NCBI RefSeq assembly: GCF_000238375.3 | Contig: NZ_AHBZ03000027.1 | Location: forward strand, 744,001 to 808,000 | DNA length: 64,000 nucleotides | From: Pseudoalteromonas citrea | Lineage (GTDB): Bacteria; Pseudomonadota; Gammaproteobacteria; Enterobacterales; Alteromonadaceae | Direction: 5' to 3' | The notes under the pieces: generated by a model | Database searches by the model: none | What the model saw: only the letters and a program-made list of their open reading frames with translations | What the model was told of the DNA's origin: nothing | In this document: piece by piece, positions 55,431-64,000 of the stretch | How the letters are laid out: the number at the start of each line of letters is the position of its first letter | Position numbering within the stretch: the stretch's first letter is position 1 | Program-made: the position numbers and the translations under genes

Positions 55431-57092
55431 TTATTCAGTCCACGCTAACTGCATGTCCCAAACATAACGATGTTCTGGCTTAAGTGGTTGTTGGCTATCA
55501 TTTACCTGCTCCAATACATTATGAGCTTTAACTAAAGTGGCATCTCGACCAAATAAGTAACTTTGCTCTTTGACAATTGATAGATAAGCCTTGTTTAAAG
55601 CCAGTGCTCGTTCAGGAGACGGTGTAATAAGTTCATAGAGGTTACGTGTGGCTTTTACTTTTTCAGTATTAAGCTTGCCATCAGCATTGAACCAGCGCAT
55701 CAGCATTTCTTGATTTTGTCTAAATTCATCCCCCCCGCCAACACGTGTCATATAGGTTAAGAATTCCCCGTCTGTTTCACCTTTATTTGGTACATCCGTC
55801 ATTGATTTTAAATCGATATAACCCCAGCCTTTTTTACCGGTAACTTTACGAGCAAATGAAAATGTTTGGTCGTATGTTGAGCCAACCGTTTTGTGACAGC
55901 CGTTACAAAACGCAAGTTCTTGTTTATGTTGTGGTCTCAGCTTACCTTGTGCATCTTCTATATAGCCATTGATGGTCCAGCCAAAACTATTATTGATACC
56001 TTGATCTCCGAGATAGAGTGTTTGCGGGAGGTTTTCAAATGATTTTTCTTTCGCTTCTCGATAATATGATGTACCAAGTTCTTGCTTAGACTTGAAGTTA
56101 TGCTTTTTCATATAGCGCACTTCTTTCATACGCGGCGCGTTAAATATAGCTCCGTTACTGTCTACGCCTATGTAGCGAACGGTATGCAAAAACTCGGTGC
56201 CTTCTGGGTACAGTTGATATGCCAATTCAGCCGTTGCATCGCCAACATAGTTGGACTGCTTAGTTATATGGTTAATCGTCGTAAGTTTGCCATCTGAGTT
56301 TAAGTCAGTTCCTACTCGTTGCTCATTGATTGGTGGTGTCGAGATTGTTTCTAATCCTTTCAAAGCAAGCTCAACCAGGCTGAGGTTGGCAAGATAAGCG
56401 TCTTGGTTATACACGCCTTTCACTTCCCTAAATGCACTTGGCAGCCTGATCATGACATCTCCCGTTGAGCCATTAGTAGGCCAAAATGTACTAGGGAATG
56501 GCTTATAATTAAATGCCACCCAGCCGCTACCATCTTTCGCAAAACCCTGGGAGTTAAATGCTTTTTCTGGGTACGCTAAGTTTTTAATGGGGGTGATCTC
56601 ACCTAGCCATTGTGAGTTGGCCTGCTGTTTTTTGATAAACTCACTGTAATTATCTTGGTTTATCCAATCGAGTATTTTTTTATCTGAAATGCCTTTGATT
56701 AAGTCAGTTCGGTCAACAAACAGGTTTTTCCAGTGATTTTTTACTCCCAGATCTGAAAACTCATAGTCACCCTGTAAATTACCGTCAGCCATTTGATTTG
56801 GCCTATTTAGATCCGTACGGTCAGTTTGGTGGCATGCATAACACGGATTATTTACACCGTTTGTTTTAGTATAGCACTGCGGTGGGATCACCGATTCTGC
56901 ATTGTAGGTTTCGTTATGTTCAATATAAGCCAATGCGGGAATATCATCCCCTACTTGGTATGGCGGGGCACTGGGTGGTGTAGTATTGGTGTTTGCGTTA
57001 AGTTCAGGACCGGTGATGATGTTTTTTTCTGAGCAGCCAAGTAACCAAGTGATAGATACCGATAATAATAATACTAAGAGAAGCTGTTTCAT
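55431..57092 (-). CDS. Diheme c-type cytochrome lipoprotein, unknown function
   Basis: 553 residues from the ATG at 57092 (MKQLLLVLLLSVSITWLLGC, lipobox LLGC); a longer frame to 57131 puts a charged stretch before the signal. Two heme-c motifs, CYACH (near 84) and CNGCH (near 395), are more than 300 residues apart. A possible calcium-binding loop occurs in TDLNSDGKLTTI. Probably an envelope electron-transfer or redox enzyme. The upstream neighbour, 78 bp away and co-directional, is the PhoX-like protein. Not assigned to a named family. Confidence 0.75.
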   Translation of the reverse strand: MKQLLLVLLLSVSITWLLGCSEKNIITGPELNANTNTTPPSAPPYQVGDDIPALAYIEHNETYNAESVIPPQCYTKTNGVNNPCYACHQTDRTDLNRPNQMADGNLQGDYEFSDLGVKNHWKNLFVDRTDLIKGISDKKILDWINQDNYSEFIKKQQANSQWLGEITPIKNLAYPEKAFNSQGFAKDGSGWVAFNYKPFPSTFWPTNGSTGDVMIRLPSAFREVKGVYNQDAYLANLSLVELALKGLETISTPPINEQRVGTDLNSDGKLTTINHITKQSNYVGDATAELAYQLYPEGTEFLHTVRYIGVDSNGAIFNAPRMKEVRYMKKHNFKSKQELGTSYYREAKEKSFENLPQTLYLGDQGINNSFGWTINGYIEDAQGKLRPQHKQELAFCNGCHKTVGSTYDQTFSFARKVTGKKGWGYIDLKSMTDVPNKGETDGEFLTYMTRVGGGDEFRQNQEMLMRWFNADGKLNTEKVKATRNLYELITPSPERALALNKAYLSIVKEQSYLFGRDATLVKAHNVLEQVNDSQQPLKPEHRYVWDMQLAWTE

Positions 57093-57170
57093 TTTTATGA
57101 CTTCTATTTTTGTTGCTAAAAAAAGCGGCAATGCGATGATTGCCGCTCAGGCTATTAAAACGTTAATTGA

Positions 57171-59066
57171 TTACTTTGATTGCGGGTCATACATCCACAA
57201 AGTGTTATTCTCTTGAAAACCATCTTCACCAATAAGTATACGTCCATCGCGCATAACAATAACGTTGTCAGGTTGAGAGAGCTGATTGACATCACAACGT
57301 TCCGCACCGGTTAAGCTCGAGCGATATGTTCCGCCCATTACAACAGGTTCAATACGTGTAAGATTGTAGTTACTGTCTATGCTTGCACGATAAACACCGC
57401 CACAGTCTTTTACGCGCGCGGATAGTTGCATATCGCCTTCACCATCTGTCATGGTGCTATCTAAATCAGCAATGCCAATATACATATACGCTTTTTCTAC
57501 GATTTCATTAGCGATTACGTCTTGGCCTGTAATTGCTTCAAGCACACGATCATGGTTTATGCTGATCCCTTCAAGTTTACGCCACTCTGCAGTTGCGCCT
57601 TTTAAGCGGGCTGCTTGGCGAGACTCTAAGAATGCAACACGGTCATCCATTGGCTTACCAGCTGTAATAGGGCCGCCGCCTTCTGCAACCGTTGGATAAG
57701 TTGCTTTACCATCAACCCATGCTTGCACATCAGCGACGGACAAATAGCTTGTTTGTCCTTCTACGTAATCTGCACTGGTAACATCATCATACTGTGCTAT
57801 CCAAGTTTCTATTTGCGAGTTGGTATTTGATGCTAATTCAACCCATTCGATATCAAATCCAGTGACTGCTGGGTCGCTAAGACCTGCATCTTGAGTTAAC
57901 TTAGCGCCATATAATGTGCCTGAGCTTAAGTCTTCAGGTTGGTCTGCAATGAATTTAAATAATACGCCACCAGTATCATCTTGCGACGAATAAACGGTAC
58001 GACGGTCAGGCATAACTACTGAATTTTCGTGCTCATATCGACCAATAGTAAAATGTTTAACAACATCTGGTGTATCTGTTGCTGGGTTTTGCACCTCAGC
58101 AATGTACCCGTAGCGATAAGGGTTTGGGAACTCAGGTGCAAGGAATTGTCTGAAGTTCTCTAAACGAGAGCTAATATCTGTAGGCTTATTCCAAGCTGGG
58201 TTTGTTGTAGTGTCGACTTTAGAGTCTACGATCCACTCTTCAGATGTTAGCGGAGTACCCCAAGGAGATACAGACCCAAAGCAATTTGCGGCAGTGCCCT
58301 TTACTGAATCAAAATCGACCATCATGGCTTCTTCCACAGACCAAGTGCCATTGGTTGCTTTACTCATTTTTAAGCGGCTCATGCCTCCTGGGTAGTCTTC
58401 CCAGTTAGTAAATAAATAACCTGTATTTTCACCTGCGGGAACAAAGCCATTAAAATCAGGCATGTTATTTTTTATAATTTCTTGTTTTGAACTGATCCCA
58501 TAGATGACACCTAAGCCTCCAGGCAAGCTTTTCTCATTTAATCCTGCAAAAGTATCACCTGTTTGACCTAGAATTTGATATTGGCCAACAGCAGATACCA
58601 CGGTTTGTTGTTCTAAGGCTGAATCGCTATGTGGTACCGCAGAACTGACAATATTTCTCGGTAATTCATTGAAGTTCACCCCGCTTAATACGCCAACGGT
58701 CCCGGTGTGATATGTTTTCTGATTAAAACTATCTACTTCAGTATTTGCATCATTGGGGTGTTGGATATTGAAAAATAGGTCACCTTCTCGTGTCAAATGT
58801 AACCCCGTTACCTCAGCCCCTGCTGGTACGGTGGCTATACGGATCAAACCAGAACCGCCATTTGTGCCGCTCTTTCCTGTCGTACCATCAACACCGTTTT
58901 GGCCATTAACGCCATTTTGGCCATCACTTCCATTGGTGCCATTGATACCGGCATCGCCTTGCTCGCCGGCTGGACCAGCAGCGCCAGTTGCACCATCGTC
59001 ACCATTACAGGCAGTTAAAGCAAGTGCGACGGCACTTGCTAGTAGAGAATATGCTACACGATTCAT
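57171..59066 (-). CDS. PhoX-like (DUF839) lipoprotein with collagen-like linker
   Basis: 631 residues. Lipoprotein signal (LALTACNGDDG), then a Gly-X-Y collagen-like stretch at about residues 21-72, then a large propeller-type domain of the DUF839/PhoX family, with WEDYPGGMSRLKM, NCFGSVSPWGTPLTSEEW, ENSVVMPDRRTVYSSQDD and EGISINHDRVLEAITG. PhoX phosphatases are calcium/iron-dependent alkaline phosphatases, usually Tat-exported; this one uses a lipoprotein signal. The family also has members without proven phosphatase activity, so the substrate is unproven. Confidence 0.82.
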   Translation of the reverse strand: MNRVAYSLLASAVALALTACNGDDGATGAAGPAGEQGDAGINGTNGSDGQNGVNGQNGVDGTTGKSGTNGGSGLIRIATVPAGAEVTGLHLTREGDLFFNIQHPNDANTEVDSFNQKTYHTGTVGVLSGVNFNELPRNIVSSAVPHSDSALEQQTVVSAVGQYQILGQTGDTFAGLNEKSLPGGLGVIYGISSKQEIIKNNMPDFNGFVPAGENTGYLFTNWEDYPGGMSRLKMSKATNGTWSVEEAMMVDFDSVKGTAANCFGSVSPWGTPLTSEEWIVDSKVDTTTNPAWNKPTDISSRLENFRQFLAPEFPNPYRYGYIAEVQNPATDTPDVVKHFTIGRYEHENSVVMPDRRTVYSSQDDTGGVLFKFIADQPEDLSSGTLYGAKLTQDAGLSDPAVTGFDIEWVELASNTNSQIETWIAQYDDVTSADYVEGQTSYLSVADVQAWVDGKATYPTVAEGGGPITAGKPMDDRVAFLESRQAARLKGATAEWRKLEGISINHDRVLEAITGQDVIANEIVEKAYMYIGIADLDSTMTDGEGDMQLSARVKDCGGVYRASIDSNYNLTRIEPVVMGGTYRSSLTGAERCDVNQLSQPDNVIVMRDGRILIGEDGFQENNTLWMYDPQSK

Positions 59067-59149
59067 CAGTTACTCCAGGTTGCTATCATTGTTGTTTTTA
59101 AAACAGACAACAGTGTTACTTGGACCGGTTACAAGTACCTGACATTAAT

Positions 59150-59167
59150 GTGAATTTTTTCAGACAG
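59150..59167 (-). promoter_or_regulatory. Weak candidate Pho box
   Basis: CTGTCTGAAAAAATTCAC on the minus strand matches the 18-bp PhoB consensus at about 12 positions, 84 bp upstream of the PhoX-like start. The second half is weak, so this is only a suggestion. Confidence 0.3.
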
Positions 59168-59233
59168 TTATAAGACTGCTCATTTATCGTTGAGTGTTAT
59201 GCATAAAATGTAAAGGGGCTTTACAGTGTCGTA

Positions 59234-59752
59234 TTACCTATTATGTTTCATGTATATCAGCGCCTCAGTGTCAAACCCATAGCTTTTGGTTGTGTTGATA
59301 AAGTGTGTTAGCCGCTCTTTTGATACGGTCGGCGTTCTTGATAGTAGCCACAAGTAATCTTTGTTATAACTGGTAACATATGCATATTGATAATTCTTTT
59401 TATCAAGCTCAAAAACGACATATGACCCATAAAAAGGGCCAAAGAAAGACACTTTTAAATGACCGTTTTTTTTATCCCCCACAAACTTGGCTTTACCAAT
59501 GGCTTGTTTCCAGGTTTGTTCTTCATCGACATAACCTTTGTTTATGACTTCTACATAGCCATCAGGTTTCAATGTATAGTTTGCGGTTACACTGCTCATT
59601 CCCCGTTCAAAACGATGGTCTAACCGTGCGATCTCGTACCACTTCCCTTGGTATTGAGCCATATCTAACTCAGATACTGGCTTTATGCCTTGTGCAACGC
59701 CAGTGCACCCAGTGATAAATAAAATACATATGAGCGTCATAATTTTGTGCAT
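59234..59752 (-). CDS. blc: Bacterial lipocalin (Blc)
   Basis: 172 residues with a lipoprotein signal (LICILFITGCTGVAQ). The lipocalin signature is YQGKWYEIARLDHRFERG, followed by ANYTLKPDGYVEVINKGY and YLWLLSRTPT. Length and order match outer-membrane Blc, which binds lysophospholipids and fatty acids during envelope stress. Single gene, divergent from yaiI. Confidence 0.9.
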   Translation of the reverse strand: MHKIMTLICILFITGCTGVAQGIKPVSELDMAQYQGKWYEIARLDHRFERGMSSVTANYTLKPDGYVEVINKGYVDEEQTWKQAIGKAKFVGDKKNGHLKVSFFGPFYGSYVVFELDKKNYQYAYVTSYNKDYLWLLSRTPTVSKERLTHFINTTKSYGFDTEALIYMKHNR

Positions 59753-59863
59753 GGTGTAATGCCTATAGCCGAAATGTTTAATTAATTTAAATTATAGAGC
59801 GTTACGATTACAATGGTCACCAAGATCATTATTTTACCTACCAATTCTACCAGAGGTTTTACT

Positions 59864-60316
59864 ATGCAAATTTGGGTTGATGCAGATGCTTGTCCTACGC
59901 CAATAAAAGAAATTATTTTTCGTGCAGCACAGCGCACGCAAACACAAACAACACTTGTGGCAAATCACGCAATGCGAGTACCTGCGACTCAATTTGTGAC
60001 CTTACTACGGGTTAATCAAGGGTTTGATATTGCCGACAATGAAATCGTAAAGCGGGTACAAGCAGGCGACATTGTGATCACCTCTGACATTCCCCTAGCA
60101 GCTGAAGTGGTTGAGCTAAACGTACATGCGATTAACCCTCGAGGTGAAGAATATACGGAGCACAATATTAAATCGATTCTCAATATGCGTGATTTTATGG
60201 ATACGATGCGCAGCAGCGGTGTTGAAATGAATGGGGGGCCATCTAAGCTTTCTGCAACGGACAAACAAGCGTTTGGTAATGCGCTAGACCGTATTTTACA
60301 ACGCGCCAAATCATGA
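59864..60316 (+). CDS. yaiI: YaiI/YqxD family protein (UPF0178)
   Basis: 150 residues from the ATG at 59864 (AGAGG 8 nt upstream; a frame to 59813 is less likely). It opens with [20 protein letters not shown] and contains [15 protein letters not shown] and [13 protein letters not shown], the UPF0178 pattern. The acidic D-x-D cluster suggests a PIN-like nuclease fold; no function is proven. Its stop overlaps the next gene's start by 4 nt. Confidence 0.88.
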   Translation: MQIWVDADACPTPIKEIIFRAAQRTQTQTTLVANHAMRVPATQFVTLLRVNQGFDIADNEIVKRVQAGDIVITSDIPLAAEVVELNVHAINPRGEEYTEHNIKSILNMRDFMDTMRSSGVEMNGGPSKLSATDKQAFGNALDRILQRAKS

Positions 60317-60840
60317 AAATACTAACTCACGGTTTTGGGAATAATAGCGGGTTAGTTGCGGTTTATGTTGAGCGCCCACCTCCCATGTCTGAATATCGTA
60401 ATTTAACTAAAATACAGCCACTTATCAGTGGTGAGATTGATGCGATTAATATGGCATCGGGCAATGGGTGGCGCAAAGTATTCAATGTTTATGCGAAGTT
60501 CATTGCACAGCTAAGTCATAGAGATCATCATTTTACTAAGTATGATACTTGGCAAGAGTATCGTGATAATTGCTTATTGCAGCAGCATAGTCAGGAGGCT
60601 TTGTTGTTTAGCCCTCCTAATATTGGTGAGAAACTCTACAAATATCACATTATTGCAGGGCGAACGTATGCCAAAAAATTATTGAGAGATCACATTTTTA
60701 CTAACACTCTTGAATGGCTAGATGATGAGTTTGCAGTAGACCACACGTTAAACCTAGTGGTGTGTCCGTACTTTGACTACCGACAGCTAAGTAATATTAA
60801 AATTAGTAAATTATGTGGCATTTTACATAGCCTTGACTAA
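60313..60840 (+). CDS. Hypothetical protein, co-transcribed with yaiI
   Basis: 175 residues, start overlapping the yaiI stop by 4 nt (ATGA). Soluble, mixed alpha/beta, with GYGN-free sequence [33 protein letters not shown] and [14 protein letters not shown] cannot place it in a characterised family. It ends 40 bp before a CheY-like gene in the same direction. Confidence 0.65.
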   Translation: MKILTHGFGNNSGLVAVYVERPPPMSEYRNLTKIQPLISGEIDAINMASGNGWRKVFNVYAKFIAQLSHRDHHFTKYDTWQEYRDNCLLQQHSQEALLFSPPNIGEKLYKYHIIAGRTYAKKLLRDHIFTNTLEWLDDEFAVDHTLNLVVCPYFDYRQLSNIKISKLCGILHSLD

Positions 60841-60879
60841 CCTCACACTAACAAGGTTGGTAGAAGAGTAAAGGAAAGG

Positions 60880-61278
60880 ATGAAGGTTTTAGTTGTAGAT
60901 GATATGCCACTGATGCGGCATGTTTTAATCAATATGTTACGCAAATTGGAATACACAGACATCACAGAAGCGACTGATGGTATACAGGCTGTCTCTTATT
61001 TAAAAAAACAAAAGTTTGACCTGTTAGTGACTGATTTGAACATGCCAAAAATGGATGGCACCATGTTGATTGATAAAGTAAAACATGAACTGGCATGTCA
61101 TAAAATGGCAATTTTGGTGGTGACGTGTGAGGACAATCGCCGTACGTTGCTAAAGCTTATTTCCGCCAGAGTCGATGGGATCATTGTAAAGCCGTTTTGC
61201 TTAAAAACATTAGAAAAACAGCTCCAGTGTATTGCTACAAAGCGTGGCAAACAATCCCAGAAAAGCCAAGTGCTTTAA
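60880..61278 (+). CDS. CheY-like single-domain response regulator
   Basis: 132 residues, receiver only: VVDDMPLMRHVLINML, phospho-Asp in LLVTDLNMPKMDG, Thr/Cys in LVVTCEDN and Lys in IIVKPFCL. Paralogue of the 47160-47528 regulator. The basic C-terminal tail (TKRGKQSQKSQVL) overlaps the 3' end of the convergent methyltransferase gene by 44 nt. Confidence 0.82.
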   Translation: MKVLVVDDMPLMRHVLINMLRKLEYTDITEATDGIQAVSYLKKQKFDLLVTDLNMPKMDGTMLIDKVKHELACHKMAILVVTCEDNRRTLLKLISARVDGIIVKPFCLKTLEKQLQCIATKRGKQSQKSQVL

Positions 61279-61900
61279 AATAAGTGTGAGGCTCTGAGAG
61301 TTCTGAGGTTTCAAGTAATTCAGCTAAACGGATGCGATTAAGCGGGTAAAATTCATGGCTTAAGTTATGACGCATACGTTGTTCACCTATTTCCGTAAGT
61401 CCTAGCGTACGACACATCGCCAACTGCGCTTCTCGTTCAAACTGTGTTTCAGGCACAACAAGGTCGGCAATAAACACCACACCAGATGAAAGTATGTTGC
61501 GCCGAATAGCTTGCAGTAATGTGTTTTTATCGCCGTTGTCGGGTAAAAAGTGCATCACCAATAAACACAGGGCTGCATCGACGGGCGCATCTAACGTGGT
61601 GAGTTCACCATAGTGAAAAGTAACGCGAGATAGCAGTCCATGCTCGGTAAATTGCGCCTTTGCTATATCGAGCATATCCGCTGACACATCTTGCGCGATA
61701 AAGTGCCAACTTTCATTGGCATTAGCCAGCTCTATAATATCTCTACCCGTTCCGGCTCCAACAATTAAAATGGTTGACTCATCGGGTAGTAAAGTGAGCA
61801 ATTGTGCGGCAGTTAGCTGGTGCAACAGCTCGTATCCGGGCACTAGTTTTGTGATCCTTGAATCATAATTTACTGCTTCATCACCTTGAAAGTGCGGCAT
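61235..61900 (-). CDS. Class I SAM-dependent methyltransferase
   Basis: 221 residues with motif I TILIVGAGTGRDIIELAN, an acidic motif II region (FIAQDVSADMLDIAKA) and motif III-IV region DAALCLLVMHFLPD, followed by SGVVFIADLVVP. Small-molecule type (UbiE/Tam-like); substrate unknown. It starts 3 nt downstream of sbcC's stop, so the two form an operon. Its 3' end overlaps the convergent CheY-like gene. Confidence 0.82.
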   Translation of the reverse strand: MPHFQGDEAVNYDSRITKLVPGYELLHQLTAAQLLTLLPDESTILIVGAGTGRDIIELANANESWHFIAQDVSADMLDIAKAQFTEHGLLSRVTFHYGELTTLDAPVDAALCLLVMHFLPDNGDKNTLLQAIRRNILSSGVVFIADLVVPETQFEREAQLAMCRTLGLTEIGEQRMRHNLSHEFYPLNRIRLAELLETSELSEPHTYFKALGFSGIVCHAL

Positions 61901-61903
61901 ATA

Positions 61904-64000
61904 TTATCCTTTCACCGTAAGACTCGAATAGCCTCCGGGCTGCTTTTTCACTTGTATTTGTGTCGCTACGCGTTCTGTCATTTCACTTACGTGTGAAATA
62001 ACCCCTACTTTGCGCCCTTGCGCTTGCAGTGAGTCTAGCGCATCTAGCGCCACACTCAATGTTTCAGGGTCTAAAGTACCAAACCCTTCGTCAATGAAGA
62101 GCGAGCCAATGTGTACTTTATTGGAAGATAAAGACGCAAGCCCTAATGCCAATGCCAGTGAAACTAAGAATGACTCTCCGCCAGATAAGGTATTCACAGA
62201 ACGCTGCTCGTCAGCCATATCTTTATCAATAATGGCAATATCAAGTGAGTGTCCGATCACCGTTAATTTGTAACGTTTTGACAAACTATGAAGGTGCTGA
62301 TTTGCGTATTGTAATAGTATTTTTAAGGTTTGTGTTTGGGCAATGTTACGCAACTTTTTGCCAGTCGCATCGCCTAGTAGTTTATCGAGTAAATGCCAGT
62401 GTTCGTAATCTGCCTGCAGAGCGGACAGCTGGGTTTGTTTTTCTTGTAATTGTGCCACATTCTTTTCGTGCTGGGTCAGCAAGGTATTGCATTCAAGCCA
62501 CAGTGTTTGAGTCGCTTGCTGCTGTTGATTTAGTCTATCAAGGCTTGCGTTAAGCTCATTAACAGACTTATCAGTCATAGCATGTGCTTGATGCTGAGTA
62601 TATTCAGCTTGCAGGTGCGCCAAAGTCGCTTGTATTTGATCATGCTGTGTTGTTAGTTGCTTGTGCTTTGCATGTAATGCCAAAAAGTGCGTTTGGTCTT
62701 GGGATAAAATTGAGTCGATTAACTCAGCGTCTAACTGCGGGAAGACCGGCTGTTGCTGTGACAACCACTGTGCAAACCGCTGATCCACGGTTTGAGTTTG
62801 CTGGTCGATTTGGCTCAGTTGCTGTTGCAAATTGGCTTGTTTCAAGGTTTTTTCTTGCAGAGCATGGGCAAGCGTTGCAAGCGCACTTTTTACTTCAACC
62901 ACTTGTTGCTGCGCATTATCTACCGCCAATTGTAAAGCCTGTTGCCACTGTTCAGGGGTTTGCTCAAGGGGCAGCAGTAATGCGCGTGCTTGATCAAGCT
63001 GCAGTGTACTGGCAGCTAAGGTATCAACGCGATGCTGTGCATTTACACATTGCTGCTTTTGCTCTGCATGCTGCGCTAAAATTATATCTAAAGTATTACG
63101 CGCATTTTGTTGTGATGTGGCTAGGAGGTCTAGAGAGTGCTCAACATGTTGTAGCTGTTCAATTCGAGCAGTGAGAGATAGCCGCGCTTGGTGATTTTGT
63201 TCTGAAAAAAGTGACCACCAATCCTCATCATTAAAAAGCTGCTGGGCCTGTTGCTCAATGTCGCAGATATCTTGGTTTAACTGTGTTAACTGGTGGTCAC
63301 AGTGCTGTGTTGTGTGCTGGTGCTGTTGTAAAGCTTGTTCGGTATTTTTCAGCTCAGTTTGGACTGCTTGCAATGCGGTTTGCGCCTGTTGAAACTGTTG
63401 CCACGCATCCTGTTGTTGGGCTGATAGCGCACTATATTGTGTTAGCTGCGCTTGCAATGATGTTATTTGGTTATGGCACTGCTCATCAGATAAAGTAGCA
63501 ACTTCACCTAATTCATTTAACTGTGTGGTTAATTGCTGCGATTTTAGCCCTAGTTGCGCTTGCTGCTGCAACGTGACTTGTAGTTGTACATTAACGGCTT
63601 CGAGTGTACTCAGGTGCTCAGTATACCGCGTTTGAGCTTGTTGTAATGCTTGCTCTGCTTGCGCTTTTTGCACTTGAAAATCATCGAGCAAATTTTGCCA
63701 ATGTTCATCGATATGCTCAACGCCGTAGGGATGCTCTGTTGCGCCACAGACGACACACTCTTTTCCTGGCTGAAGCGAACTGCGTAAGGCACTAATATTT
63801 TCACTGGCTCTTAGTTGTATCTGGCTATAATTATCTTGAGTGAGTGCAACACGCTGTTTTGCTAACTCGGTTTGTTGCTCAGTGTCTTTTAGTTGTAGCG
63901 TTAAACTGTGCTGCTGGTGGCGAGTTTTATCTAATTCTACCTGTAATTGAGTTAACTCAGTATCGACATTACGCAGTGTTTCTTTGCACGCTAACCCGCT
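61904..64000 (-). CDS. sbcC: Exonuclease subunit SbcC, C-terminal part (5' cut by window)
   Basis: The frame is open to the window edge at 64000, so about 698 residues of the C-terminal part are seen. The zinc-hook CVVCG (coding bases 63746-63757) lies in a long Gln-rich coiled coil. The C-terminal ATPase lobe has the ABC signature NTLSGGESFLVSLALALGLA, Walker B in IGSLFIDEGFGTLD and the H-loop in VGVISHVSEM. With SbcD it forms a nuclease that opens hairpins and processes DNA ends. The sbcD gene would be expected upstream, outside this window. Downstream is a methyltransferase gene. Confidence 0.93.
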   Translation of the reverse strand, partial: SGLACKETLRNVDTELTQLQVELDKTRHQQHSLTLQLKDTEQQTELAKQRVALTQDNYSQIQLRASENISALRSSLQPGKECVVCGATEHPYGVEHIDEHWQNLLDDFQVQKAQAEQALQQAQTRYTEHLSTLEAVNVQLQVTLQQQAQLGLKSQQLTTQLNELGEVATLSDEQCHNQITSLQAQLTQYSALSAQQQDAWQQFQQAQTALQAVQTELKNTEQALQQHQHTTQHCDHQLTQLNQDICDIEQQAQQLFNDEDWWSLFSEQNHQARLSLTARIEQLQHVEHSLDLLATSQQNARNTLDIILAQHAEQKQQCVNAQHRVDTLAASTLQLDQARALLLPLEQTPEQWQQALQLAVDNAQQQVVEVKSALATLAHALQEKTLKQANLQQQLSQIDQQTQTVDQRFAQWLSQQQPVFPQLDAELIDSILSQDQTHFLALHAKHKQLTTQHDQIQATLAHLQAEYTQHQAHAMTDKSVNELNASLDRLNQQQQATQTLWLECNTLLTQHEKNVAQLQEKQTQLSALQADYEHWHLLDKLLGDATGKKLRNIAQTQTLKILLQYANQHLHSLSKRYKLTVIGHSLDIAIIDKDMADEQRSVNTLSGGESFLVSLALALGLASLSSNKVHIGSLFIDEGFGTLDPETLSVALDALDSLQAQGRKVGVISHVSEMTERVATQIQVKKQPGGYSSLTVKG

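Noticed and set aside
63610-63804. Small minus-strand frame inside sbcC
   Set aside because: The in-frame SbcC reading through the CVVCG zinc hook is open to the window edge, so this is an out-of-frame shadow.

Overview
The window is about 64 kb of chromosomal DNA from a marine gammaproteobacterium of the order Alteromonadales, most likely Pseudoalteromonas or a close relative. This is judged from AT-rich DNA with gammaproteobacterial genes (nhaR, arfB, dcp, blc, rof and sbcC homologues), many two-component and chemotaxis proteins, and typical Alteromonadales hypotheticals (DUF3019, DUF3224, DUF3833, DUF3649/DUF3325). No rRNA or tRNA gene was seen. Both window edges cut genes: a propeller-type sensor kinase on the left and sbcC on the right.

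Layout. 1-8.2 kb: sensor kinase, beta-propeller lipoprotein, then a MipA-DUF3019-response regulator-histidine kinase operon. 8.2-13.3 kb: arfB and a four-gene MacAB-like ABC efflux operon (adaptor, ATPase, two FtsX permeases). 13.5-22.6 kb: coiled-coil membrane protein, unusual response regulator, small ribosome-factor-like protein, two LysR regulators, OsmC, a second two-component pair and an exported amidohydrolase. 22.7-31.3 kb: a mobile/accessory island. 31.3-44.6 kb: methyltransferase, large hybrid kinase with HPt, DJ-1 protein, Dcp peptidase, REC-GGDEF cyclase, unknown secreted protein and a four-PAS cytoplasmic chemoreceptor. 45-54.9 kb: housekeeping and accessory genes, ending with a probably Fur-controlled DUF3649/PepSY/DUF3325 iron operon. 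55.0-55.4 kb: a striking non-coding repeat cluster. 55.4-64 kb: diheme lipoprotein plus PhoX-like lipoprotein with a collagen-like linker, lipocalin, YaiI, a CheY-like regulator, a methyltransferase and SbcC.

The island holds two minus-strand gene cassettes with attC-like sites (each cassette start is complementary to its own downstream core site), but no integron integrase. Two 330-bp near-identical repeats each end in such a site directly upstream of a cassette gene. An IS1111-group element sits in a GGGTGTCAGTT sequence that also marks the ends of a nearby REP-associated (RAYT-type) transposase unit. The RAYT end has been amplified into seven perfect 85-bp tandem copies that cut off a tyrosine recombinase gene. 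A complete ISNCY-type element and a relic of a sister copy complete the island. The IS1111 3' non-coding region carries a sequence identical to its right insertion junction, as expected for a guide (seeker/bridge) RNA.

The most unusual structure is at 54970-55409: eleven copies of a 19-bp motif (GTTAGTAAAAWNNTGATCT), mostly direct, spaced at near multiples of the DNA helical repeat and bounded by a hairpin at each end, between convergent genes. I cannot assign it to a known system. Functional calls are made by reading motifs; no database search was possible.
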